From: JARRNO01 sp037384885
GTDB lineage: Bacteria > Acidobacteriota > UBA4820 > DSQY01
Assembly (NCBI GenBank): GCA_037384885.1
Contig: JARRNO010000056.1
Span: 1 to 30,831, forward strand
Direction: 5' to 3'
DNA: 30,831 nt
The translations under genes were made by a program, and so were the position numbers. This document shows positions 1 to 6,592 of this stretch, one piece after another (position 1 is the stretch's first letter; each line of letters starts with the position of its first letter). The notes beneath the pieces are model-generated. The model made no database searches, had not been told where the DNA came from, and worked only from the letters and a program-made list of their open reading frames with translations.

Positions 1-240
1 GTGCCCAATCCTCTCCAGGCCGTCCGGACCAAGGCCATGATCCGCAAGGCCTTCCAGTGCCAGGAGGCGGGCGACTGTTTCTCCCTGGTGGAGATCCTGT
101 CCACCTGCCCCACGAACTGGGGCATTCCGCCGACCGAGGCCACGGCGTGGCTCGAAAAGAACATGCTGCCGTACTACCCGCTGGGCGTCTTTAAAAGCCC
201 CGGCGGAGAAGACCGGGCGCCCAGGCCTCTGACGCCGTAA
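1..240 (+). CDS. 2-oxoacid:ferredoxin oxidoreductase, beta subunit (C-terminal part only)
   Basis: The frame is open at the left edge, so only the last 79 codons are in the window and the GTG at base 1 need not be the start. The motif STCPTNWG followed by WLEKNMLPYYPLGVFK is the typical C-terminus of the thiamine-diphosphate-binding beta subunit of 2-oxoacid:acceptor oxidoreductases (KorB/VorB type). These enzymes oxidatively decarboxylate a 2-oxoacid to an acyl-CoA and reduce ferredoxin. The stop codon directly abuts the ATG at 241 and the gamma subunit follows, which supports the assignment. The substrate (2-oxoglutarate, branched-chain 2-oxoacid or other) cannot be decided from this fragment. 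The alpha subunit probably lies to the left of the window. Confidence 0.88.
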   Translation: MPNPLQAVRTKAMIRKAFQCQEAGDCFSLVEILSTCPTNWGIPPTEATAWLEKNMLPYYPLGVFKSPGGEDRAPRPLTP

Positions 241-255
241 ATGGAGGGAAAGAGC

Positions 256-801
256 ATGCAAAACGACGTCATCATCGCAGGGTTCGGCGGCCAGGGAGTC
301 ATGTTGATCGGCAAAATGCTGGCCTATGCGGGCATGCAGCAGGGCAAGGAAGTATCCTGGCTGCCCTCATACGGGCCGGAAATGCGCGGGGGCACCGCGA
401 ACTGCACCGTGGTGATCTCGGACCAGCCCGTGGGATCCCCGGTCATTCGGACGCCCCGGGCCCTTCTCGCCATGAATCTGCCTTCCCTGGACAAGTTTGA
501 AGCATCGGTCCGAAAGGGGGGTCTGGTTCTCATCAACAGCTCGTTGATCAGCCGCGGCTGCAAGCGTAAAGACGTGAAGGTGCTCAACGTGCCGGCGAAC
601 GAAGTGGCGGTCGAGCTCGACAATCCCAAGGGGGCAAACATGGTCGCCCTCGGCGCTTATCTCGGCGCCACCGGGGCGGTGGACCTCAAGCTGATGGAAG
701 CCTTGGTCCGGGACACCTTCGCCGCCAAGCCGAAGGTGATCGAAGCGAACATCGAAGCCCTGCGCAGAGGGTACGCTCTGGGCGAGAAGGGGACGAAATA
801 A
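256..801 (+). CDS. 2-oxoacid:ferredoxin oxidoreductase, gamma subunit
   Basis: This 181-residue protein matches the catalytic gamma domain of pyruvate/2-oxoglutarate/ketoisovalerate ferredoxin oxidoreductases: GFGGQGV at residues 9-15, then the conserved block SYGPEMRGGTANCTVVISD. It acts with the beta subunit just upstream to convert 2-oxoacids and CoA to acyl-CoA, CO2 and reduced ferredoxin in the cytoplasm. An in-frame ATG exists at 241. The ATG at 256 is preferred because GGAGGG at 243-248 sits at ribosome-binding distance and because gamma subunits normally begin just before the GFGGQG loop. Gene order beta-gamma followed by NuoE/NuoF-like genes suggests that the electrons are handed to a dedicated NAD-linked module. 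The family is certain; the substrate is not. Confidence 0.92.
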   Translation: MQNDVIIAGFGGQGVMLIGKMLAYAGMQQGKEVSWLPSYGPEMRGGTANCTVVISDQPVGSPVIRTPRALLAMNLPSLDKFEASVRKGGLVLINSSLISRGCKRKDVKVLNVPANEVAVELDNPKGANMVALGAYLGATGAVDLKLMEALVRDTFAAKPKVIEANIEALRRGYALGEKGTK

Positions 802-810
802 GGAGGAGTC

Positions 811-1296
811 ATGGCCGGAGCCACTTGCATCGACACCGGACCCGTCGAACACATCCTGTCGCGGTATCCGCACGAAGAGGCCTCCCTCATCCAGGTCCTT
901 CAAGATGTCCAGCGGGAATACCGCTACCTGCCCTGCGAGATCCTCGCCAAGGTGGCCGAAACGCTCAACGTTCCCCTGGCCAAGATCTTTTCGGTCGGGA
1001 CCTTCTACAAGGCGTTTTCGCTGACGCCCCAGGGCAAGGTCATTATCAAGATCTGTACCGGCACCGCCTGCCATATCCGTGGGGCGCCGCAGCTGATCGA
1101 CGAGATGTCGCGAAAGATCGGGATCCAGCCCGGAGAAACGAGCGAAGACATGAGCTTTACCCTCAAGACCGTGAATTGCGTGGGTGCCTGCGCCATGGCC
1201 CCGGTGGTGATCGTCAACGAGGAATACCACGGCAACGCGAAAGTCGCCAAAGTGTCCAGCTACGTGGGCCAGGGAGGCGGGCATGACGAAAATTAA
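811..1296 (+). CDS. nuoE: NuoE-like [2Fe-2S] thioredoxin-fold subunit
   Basis: This 161-residue protein belongs to the NuoE / HydC / 24-kDa family. The four expected [2Fe-2S] ligands are visible as Cys82 and Cys87 (CTGTAC) and Cys123 and Cys127 (CVGAC). A helical N-terminal region at about residues 10-60 is normal for the family. A strong AGGAGGAG lies at 802-809 before the ATG. The gene overlaps the next one by 14 nt, so the two are probably translationally coupled. No other complex I genes are nearby, so it is more likely part of a soluble NAD(P)-linked electron-transfer complex than of respiratory complex I. In such complexes this subunit passes electrons between the NuoF-type flavoprotein and other Fe-S proteins. 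Confidence 0.93.
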   Translation: MAGATCIDTGPVEHILSRYPHEEASLIQVLQDVQREYRYLPCEILAKVAETLNVPLAKIFSVGTFYKAFSLTPQGKVIIKICTGTACHIRGAPQLIDEMSRKIGIQPGETSEDMSFTLKTVNCVGACAMAPVVIVNEEYHGNAKVAKVSSYVGQGGGHDEN

Positions 1297-3101
1297 ATCC
1301 CGGGCCCAGTTCAAGAAGGCTGTTACGGAGGCGGCTAAACGTTACAACGCCCACGGCAGAGAAATCCTGGTCTGCTGCGGAACGGGCTGTCTGGCCAACG
1401 GGTCGGCGGCGCTGGCCGAAACTTTCGCCGAAGAGATCGACGCCGCCAAACTGGATGTGTCCCTCAAGTTGCGAACGAAAAAGACCGGCTGCCACGGTTT
1501 TTGCGAGCGCGGCCCCCTGGTGGTGCTCCAGCCCGAGGGAATTTTATACACCCGGGTCAAGAAGGACCACGTCAAGGAAATCCTCGAAAAGACCGTGCAG
1601 AACGGCGAAGTCATCCGCCGTCTGCTCTACCGCGATCCCAGGGCCCGCAAGTACGTGGAAAAGTACGAAGACATCCCCTTTTACAAGAACCAGACCCGCA
1701 TCGCCATGCGGAACATCGGGCGGATCGATCCCGCCGACATCGGCGACGCCCTGGCCCATGACGCCTACAAGGGGATGGTGAAGGCGCTTTTCGACATGAC
1801 GCCTGAAGAGGTGATCGACGAGATCGATGTCTCCGGGCTCCGGGGGCGCGGCGGCGCCGGGTTCTCCACGGCGCGCAAGTGGCGTTCTTGCCGCAAGGCG
1901 GACGGCGGCCGGAAGTTCGTGCTCTGCAACGGCGACGAGGGCGATCCCGGCGCGTTCAAGGACCGGTCCATCATGGAAGGCGATCCCCATTCCGTCATCG
2001 AGGGCATGGTGATCGGCGCCTACGCCATCGGGGCGCACGAGGGCTACATTTACGTCCGGGACGAATATCCCCTCGCCGTGACTCACCTGGAAAAGGCTCT
2101 GGACCAGGCCCGGAAGCTGGGGCTTCTCGGCAAGAACATCCTCGGGTCGAAGTTCGATTTCGAAATTCGGATCTCCCGCGGAGGCGGCGCTTTCGTCTGC
2201 GGCGAATCGTCCGCCCTGATGCGCAGCCTGGAAGGCAAAGTCGGAGAACCCCGGCAAAAGTACATCCACGCCACGGAAAAAGGCCTTTACGACAGGCCGA
2301 CGGTGCTGAACAACGTGGAGTCCTGGGCCGATGTGGGCGCCATCGTGGCCCGCGGCGGAAAGTGGTTCGCTTCCATGGGAACGGAACCTCCGGCGGATCA
2401 TTTACGATATCGGCGGGGGCATCCTGAAGGACCGGCCCTTCAAGGCGGTTCAGACCGGCGGGCCGTCCGGCGGCTGCGTTCCCGAATCCCTCCTGGACCT
2501 GCCGGTGGATTTCGAAAAACTCACCGAGGCCGGCTCCATGATGGGGTCCGGCGGTATGATCGTCATGGACGACCGGACCTGCATGGTCAATGTCGCCCGC
2601 TATTTCCTCGGCTTCCTGGTGGAAGAATCGTGCGGCAAATGCGTTCCCTGCCGGGAGGGTCTCAAGCAGATGCTGGCCATGTACGACCAGATCCTCGAAG
2701 GAACCGCCGATCCGGGGATTCTGGACCGGATCGAGGCCTTGAGCGCCGGCATGCAGCTGGGAAGCCTATGCGAACTGGGAAAGTCCGCACCCAACCCGGT
2801 GCTTTCCACGCTGCGCTACTTCCGCGAGGAGTACGAGGCGCACGTGCTGCACAAGTCCTGTCCCGCCGGCGTCTGCCGCGACCTGACGGCCTTCGAAATC
2901 ATCGAGGACGCCTGCAACGGATGCCACAACTGCTACCGGGCCTGCCCGGCCGACGCCATCACCGGAAAGCCCAAAAAGATGCACACGATCCATCTCGACA
3001 AGTGCATCTCGTGCGGGGCCTGTTACGACGCCTGCCCCACAGAAGCCGTTAGATTCTTTCCCAAGATCGAGATAAAGGAGGAAGCAGCATGCCCGCAGTG
3101 A
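1283..3101 (+). pseudogene. nuoF: NuoF/HydB-like NADH-binding flavoprotein, reading frame broken by a deletion near 2387
   Basis: The two parts together encode a long NuoF. An N-terminal thioredoxin-like [2Fe-2S] domain carries CCGTGC at 31-36 and Cys70/Cys74. An FMN/NADH domain has GLRGRGGAGF around 186-194 and NGDEGDPGAFKDR around 217-229. The C-terminus carries SCGKCVPCREG plus a later Cys for a [4Fe-4S] cluster, then two ferredoxin motifs (CNGCHNCYRAC, CISCGACYDAC). This layout is that of HydB and related bifurcating or NAD-linked flavoproteins. The first frame runs to about 2387 (residue 368, after SMGTE). Homology resumes in the next frame at 2388 with LRRIIYDIGGG. Normally about 25 residues (GT-KVFSL...EVPMG) lie between these points, so roughly 77-80 nt are missing. 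This could be a true lesion or, more likely, an assembly or sequence error, because both halves are perfectly conserved and the downstream genes are intact. The start ATG follows GGAGGCGGGC. Confidence 0.88.
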
Positions 3102-3850
3102 CCATCGACGGCAAAACGGTCCAGGTCCGGGAAGGCGCCACCGTTCTCGAGGCCGCCAGGGCCGCCGGAGCGGACATTCCGACGCTCTGCAACCACGAGG
3201 CCCTCGAACCGTGGGGCGGCTGCCGCCTCTGCCTCGTAGACGTGACCCGCAAGGAATGGGACGGCTGGTGCAAGATGGTGGTGTCCTGCATGTATCCGGT
3301 GGAGGACGGCCTCATCGTCCACACCCGCACCGAGCGCGTGAACGCCACCCGGAAAGTGGTTCTGGATCTTCTCCTTGCCCGCTGTCCCGAAACGCCGCTC
3401 ATCCAGAAACTGGCGGCGGAATACGGGGTGGAGGAAACCAGCTACGTTCCCAACCCCGCGCCCACCGACTGCATTCTCTGCGGGCTTTGCACGCGGGTTT
3501 GCGACCACATCGGCGTGAGCGCGATTTCTTCGGTGGACCGGGGCGCCGGCCGGGAAATCGCCCCGCCTTTCAACGCCCCGCCGCCCGACTGCATCGGCTG
3601 CCTCGCCTGCGCCGAGATCTGCCCCACAGATTGCATCCCCTTCAAAACGTCGGACACGAAGCGGACGATCTGGGGAAAGGATTTCGAAATGCAGCGCTGC
3701 CCGAAATGCGGCCGCGCCCACATCACCAAGGCCCAGGCGACCTATTACGCCGGCAGAGGCGGCGTGCCGGAAAGCTACTTCGAAATGTGTGATTCCTGCA
3801 AGCGGTTGCAGCAGGCCGAGACGTTCGCGTCCCTGGCGGCGCCGAGATAG
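3089..3850 (+). CDS. NuoG/HydA-N-like iron-sulfur protein with C-terminal Cys4 motif
   Basis: This 253-residue protein starts with a plant-ferredoxin-type [2Fe-2S] domain (Cys34, Cys45, Cys48, Cys61 or Cys67). It continues with a 2[4Fe-4S] domain (Cys128/131/134/138 and Cys168/171/174/178). The His-Cys3 [4Fe-4S] site usual between these domains in NuoG and [FeFe]-hydrogenase HydA is not present: the stretch LLARCPETPLIQKLAAEYG lacks the ligands. There is also no catalytic hydrogenase or molybdopterin domain. The C-terminus carries CPKC at 204-207 and CDSC at 234-237, which looks like a zinc-ribbon or rubredoxin-like knuckle. AAAGGAGG at 3075-3082 precedes the ATG, and the gene overlaps the flavoprotein end by 13 nt. 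It probably links the NuoEF-like pair to ferredoxin or to the oxidoreductase. The family is clear; the partner is inferred from context. Confidence 0.88.
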   Translation: MPAVTIDGKTVQVREGATVLEAARAAGADIPTLCNHEALEPWGGCRLCLVDVTRKEWDGWCKMVVSCMYPVEDGLIVHTRTERVNATRKVVLDLLLARCPETPLIQKLAAEYGVEETSYVPNPAPTDCILCGLCTRVCDHIGVSAISSVDRGAGREIAPPFNAPPPDCIGCLACAEICPTDCIPFKTSDTKRTIWGKDFEMQRCPKCGRAHITKAQATYYAGRGGVPESYFEMCDSCKRLQQAETFASLAAPR

Positions 3851-3862
3851 AAGGAGACGGCG

Positions 3863-4318
3863 ATGGACATGGTTTACCGGGTCATCGTGGAGCGATGCAT
3901 CGCCTGCGGAAAGTGCGAGCTGGCCTGCGCCTTCGGCCACGGCAGCGAAGGCAGGCCTGCAAAGAGCCGCATCAACATTCACCGCAGGGGGCCGGACCTC
4001 GGAACACCGGTCGTGTGCTTCCAATGCGACGACGCGGCCTGCGCCGACATCTGCCCGACCGAGGCGCTGGTGCGCAACGAAGAAACCGGCGCCATCGATG
4101 TGAATCGTGACAAGTGCATCCTATGCCGGATGTGCGTTGCGGCGTGCCCTTTCGGGAACATGCTCTGGGACGAAACCTACAACGTGGTTCAGAAATGCGA
4201 CCTGTGCGGGGGAGACCCCAAGTGCGTCCCCTTCTGCCCGACCCATGCCCTGGAATACGTGCCCGCCGATAAGGCCGGCGAAACGCCTGAGGCCATTCCG
4301 TTGGAGATGATTCGATGA
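3863..4318 (+). CDS. HycB/CooF-type ferredoxin with four [4Fe-4S] clusters
   Basis: This 151-residue protein contains sixteen cysteines in four [4Fe-4S] motifs: 12/15/18/22, 52/55/60/64, 85/88/91/95 and 112/115/121/125. The spacing is typical of polyferredoxin electron-transfer subunits such as HycB, CooF and the small subunit of aldehyde:ferredoxin oxidoreductase complexes. There is no Tat or Sec signal, so it is cytoplasmic. AAGGAGA at 3850-3856 precedes the ATG. Its stop overlaps the rubrerythrin start by four bases (ATGA at 4315-4318), placing both in the same operon. It is a plausible wire between the 2-oxoacid oxidoreductase and the NuoEFG-like subunits. Which partner it serves cannot be read from sequence. 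Confidence 0.92.
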   Translation: MDMVYRVIVERCIACGKCELACAFGHGSEGRPAKSRINIHRRGPDLGTPVVCFQCDDAACADICPTEALVRNEETGAIDVNRDKCILCRMCVAACPFGNMLWDETYNVVQKCDLCGGDPKCVPFCPTHALEYVPADKAGETPEAIPLEMIR

Positions 4319-4827
4319 GCTCGACGAAAACGGAAATCATGGATGTCCTGAAAAAGGCCATGCGGGTCGAAGCGGACGGCTACACCTTCTACAGCATGGT
4401 GGCCGACAAGTCCGATAAGACTTCCGTTCAGCAAATCTTCGACAAGCTGGCCAAGGACGAACTGGAACACAAGTCCTACCTGAAGGAAGTGGCCGGCAAC
4501 GTGGACGAAAAGGGCGCAGGGGCCTTCAGCGTGAATCTTCGCAATCCGGACCTCAAGCTCTTTTCGGACGCGCTCTTCACCGAGTCGTTCAAGCGCGATG
4601 CGGCGGGGGCGGCCTTCGAGTTTTCCGCCCTTTCCATCGGCATGCAGCTCGAAGCCAACGCCATCGACACCTTTTCCCGCGCGGCCCAGACCGCGGGAGA
4701 AAAAGAAGTGAAGAGCTTTTATGAATTCCTGGCCAATTGGGAACGCGGCCACATGGACGCCTTGAAACGCCTCTTCGAGAGCGTCCGCGGTGACTTCTGG
4801 GACGCCGGGGGCTTTGCACCGTTTTAG
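4315..4827 (+). CDS. Rubrerythrin/ferritin-like di-iron protein without rubredoxin domain
   Basis: This 170-residue protein is a four-helix-bundle ferritin-like protein. Candidate di-iron ligands are Glu19 (RVEADGYTFY), Glu49 and His52 (DELEHK), the FEFSALSIGMQLEAN helix and the final WERGHMDAL motif. There is no C-terminal CxxC rubredoxin domain, so it belongs to the short 'rubrerythrin-like' class found in many anaerobes. Such proteins are linked to peroxide reduction or iron handling. The start overlaps the ferredoxin stop as ATGA, so it is translationally coupled to the redox operon. A role in protecting the oxygen-sensitive oxidoreductase complex is inference from position. Confidence 0.86.
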   Translation: MSSTKTEIMDVLKKAMRVEADGYTFYSMVADKSDKTSVQQIFDKLAKDELEHKSYLKEVAGNVDEKGAGAFSVNLRNPDLKLFSDALFTESFKRDAAGAAFEFSALSIGMQLEANAIDTFSRAAQTAGEKEVKSFYEFLANWERGHMDALKRLFESVRGDFWDAGGFAPF

Positions 4828-4892
4828 CCCGCATTCCCCGCCGGCCATCGGCTGCACCGGCGGATAAGCCCGCGCCTACTGCGTCATGCTCC

Positions 4893-4940
4893 TTCGGCCG
4901 TCCTCAACGTAGTGTGCAACTACGCCTGCGTCGGCCTTAG
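4893..4940. repeat. Small palindromic element in the convergent intergenic region
   Basis: CGTAGT at 4908-4913 and ACTACG at 4919-4924 form a 6-bp stem with a 5-nt loop. It is framed by GGCC at 4896-4899 and at 4932-4935. The position between convergent genes suits a REP-like intergenic palindrome. No second copy was found in this window. Confidence 0.4.
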
Positions 4941-5041
4941 TCGCCTTCCTTGCAGACGCGAGTTTCCTCACCGTTTCGCTTCGATCGCCGGCGGGGAATG
5001 CGGGCCAGCCGGTCTGGCGCCCAAAACATGCGGAGGGTATT

Positions 5042-5095
5042 GCGGCGATGCCGCAAGGCGGGGAAAGAGGACCGAAACACCGGTCCCTCCCCGCC
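5042..5095. terminator. Stem-loops between the redox operon and tpiA, possible bidirectional terminator
   Basis: GGCGGGGA at 5057-5064 pairs perfectly with TCCCCGCC at 5088-5095. The inner AGGACC/GGTCC pairing makes a long GC-rich hairpin. A small hairpin GCGGC-GAT-GCCGC precedes it at 5042-5054. There is no clear T-tract on either side, so this is a structural suggestion only. The rest of 4828-5152 shows no gene. Confidence 0.45.
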
Positions 5096-5152
5096 TCTCT
5101 CGTCTCGAATTCGGGAAGGGCCGCCTCATAAACCGGCCTGGGATCTCGAGGC

Positions 5153-5893
5153 TCAATCCTTTGCCAGAGCCGCAATCTGATGAAAGGAACCGGGGTCGAG
5201 GCTGGCTCCGCCCACGAGCAGGCCGTGTATTCCGGGGCTGTTCAGCAGGTCCAGCGCGTTGCCCGGCTTGACGGAGCCGCCGTACAGGATGCGGCAGTCA
5301 CGGCCGCCGCCTCTCTTGCCCAGGTATTCGAGCACGGCTTCGTGGACCTCGCGCGCGTCGTGGTGGCTGGCCACCTTTCCCGTCCCAATGGCCCAGACGG
5401 GTTCGTAGGCGATGTCAAAGCCCTCGCGGGGCGGGTTCCTTCCGAGATCCGCGGCCAACTGCCCCCAAACGATGTCCAGTGTATTGCCGTTCTTCCGCTG
5501 CTCGAGAGTCTCCCCCACGCAGAGGATCGGGCGAAGCCCTCCTTCCAGGGCCGCCCGCACTTTCAAGGCAATGCGCTCGTCAGGCTCGCCGAACACATGC
5601 CGGCGTTCGGAATGCCCGATCAACACATACTTGCAGCCGGCGTCGCGTAGCATGCCGGCAGATATCTCGCCGGTGAAGGCGCCGGCAGCTGCTTCGTGCA
5701 GGTTTTGCCCGCCAAGCACTTCCGTCCCCGACAGCAGCGGGGCTACGGCGTGCAGGAGGGTGAACGGCGGCAGAAAAGCAATTTCACAGTCCAGTGCGGG
5801 GAAGGTGCGCCATGTGTCGAAGAAGGCTTTCGCCTCCCTTGAGGTCTTGTGCATTTTCCAGTTCGCGGCAATGAGTGTTCGCCCTCGGTTCAA
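5153..5893 (-). CDS. tpiA: Triosephosphate isomerase
   Basis: This 246-residue enzyme interconverts dihydroxyacetone phosphate and glyceraldehyde-3-phosphate. Catalytic residues are visible: Asn11 and Lys13 in NWKMH, His94 in IGHSERR and Glu164 in YEPVWAIGTGK. The phosphate-binding loop is YGGSVKPGN near 204-212. A longer frame extends upstream to 5998. TTG at 5893 is chosen because AGGGAGG lies just before it at ribosome-binding distance and because the family begins a few residues before the first beta strand (LIAANWKMH). The gene is divergent from the rimP operon. secG, which often follows tpiA in proteobacteria, is not present. Confidence 0.95.
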   Translation of the reverse strand: MNRGRTLIAANWKMHKTSREAKAFFDTWRTFPALDCEIAFLPPFTLLHAVAPLLSGTEVLGGQNLHEAAAGAFTGEISAGMLRDAGCKYVLIGHSERRHVFGEPDERIALKVRAALEGGLRPILCVGETLEQRKNGNTLDIVWGQLAADLGRNPPREGFDIAYEPVWAIGTGKVASHHDAREVHEAVLEYLGKRGGGRDCRILYGGSVKPGNALDLLNSPGIHGLLVGGASLDPGSFHQIAALAKD

Positions 5894-6002
5894 TTGGACC
5901 TCCCTGTGGGTGACTGCCCCCCTGCAGTTTGTCCGGGACAGTGTAGCGCATCCGGCCGGCATGGCGCACGCCGCCGCCCGGAAAGAGCGAAATTCCATGA
6001 TA

Positions 6003-6008
6003 CATAAT
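6003..6008 (+). promoter_or_regulatory. Weak -10-like box upstream of the rimP operon
   Basis: CATAAT at 6003-6008 (5 of 6 to TATAAT) lies upstream of the leader hairpin. I find no convincing -35 at 17 nt. It would put a transcript start just ahead of the leader structure and the N gap. Confidence 0.2.
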
Positions 6009-6031
6009 TGAATGGGCGCTTATCCTCCCGG

Positions 6032-6080
6032 GCTGTGGGCNNNNNNNNNNNNNNNNAGTGGGCTTTAAGCCCACTTTTTT
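6032..6080 (+). terminator. rimP-leader-like attenuator hairpin beside an assembly gap
   Basis: AGTGGGCTT at 6057-6065 and AAGCCCACT at 6067-6075 form a near-perfect palindrome followed by six Ts (6075-6080), a textbook intrinsic terminator about 17 nt before the rimP start. A second GTGGGC lies at 6035-6040, just left of the 16 unknown bases (6041-6056). It could pair with the same GCCCAC as a competing structure. Terminator-like leaders upstream of rimP are described as the rimP-leader class of attenuators. Regulation here is inference. Confidence 0.65.
6041..6056. other. Assembly gap (16 N)
   Basis: Sixteen undetermined bases lie in the leader of the rimP-nusA-infB operon, immediately before a strong hairpin. 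Hairpins of this kind often cause sequencing or assembly breaks, and the true length of the gap is unknown. Confidence 0.99.
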
Positions 6081-6096
6081 CTTTGAGGTGTGGTGC

Positions 6097-6573
6097 GTGA
6101 AGAGCGTGGCTTTTCTGGACCGGATGCGGTCTCTCGCGGAGGAAGCTTCGGAGTCCTGCGGTCTTGAACTTTTCGATCTTGAACACCGGCTGTCCGGGCG
6201 GCGCTGGTGGTTCAGGGTCACCATCGACAGGTTGGACGGCCCCGTCACGATTGAAGACTGCGAGGCGGTTTCGCGGGCGCTTTCCATGCGCCTCGACTTG
6301 GAGAGCCTCATCGAACATGCATACGACCTGGAAGTGTCGTCCCCGGGCCTGGAAAGGCCGCTGAGACACGTGGGCGACTGTGGCCGTTTTCTCGGGAACC
6401 GGGCGAGATTCGTGCTGTCCTCGGGCGGGGAGGGCCCGGCGGGTCCCATCGAGGGAACGCTGAAAAGTGTGGAAGAAGAAACCGTCCTGGTGGAGCTGGA
6501 CAACGGAAACCTGGAACGGATTCCGTACCAGCGGGTAAAAAAGGCCCACCTGGTCTTTGAATTTCCCAAGTAG
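6097..6573 (+). CDS. rimP: Ribosome maturation factor RimP
   Basis: This 158-residue protein is needed for 30S subunit maturation. The family core is clear: LELFDLEHRLSGRRWWFRVTID, then VTIEDCEAVSRALSMRLD and YDLEVSSPGLERPL, followed by the SH3-like C-terminal domain (VEEETVLVELDNGNLERIPYQRVKKAHL). GTG at 6097 is chosen because GAGGTG at 6085-6090 is six bases upstream. The frame also runs back through the leader hairpin, which would be an implausible N-terminus. It is first in the rimP-nusA-infB operon and sits directly behind the attenuator-like hairpin. Confidence 0.94.
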   Translation: MKSVAFLDRMRSLAEEASESCGLELFDLEHRLSGRRWWFRVTIDRLDGPVTIEDCEAVSRALSMRLDLESLIEHAYDLEVSSPGLERPLRHVGDCGRFLGNRARFVLSSGGEGPAGPIEGTLKSVEEETVLVELDNGNLERIPYQRVKKAHLVFEFPK

Positions 6574-6592
6574 CGGAAAGGAGAACCAATCA

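Noticed and set aside
367..1314. Open frame of 315 codons on the minus strand
   Set aside because: It is fully antisense to the gamma and NuoE-like genes, which have clear motifs.
3023..4024. Open frame of 333 codons on the minus strand
   Set aside because: It is antisense to the NuoG-like and ferredoxin genes and has no motifs of its own.
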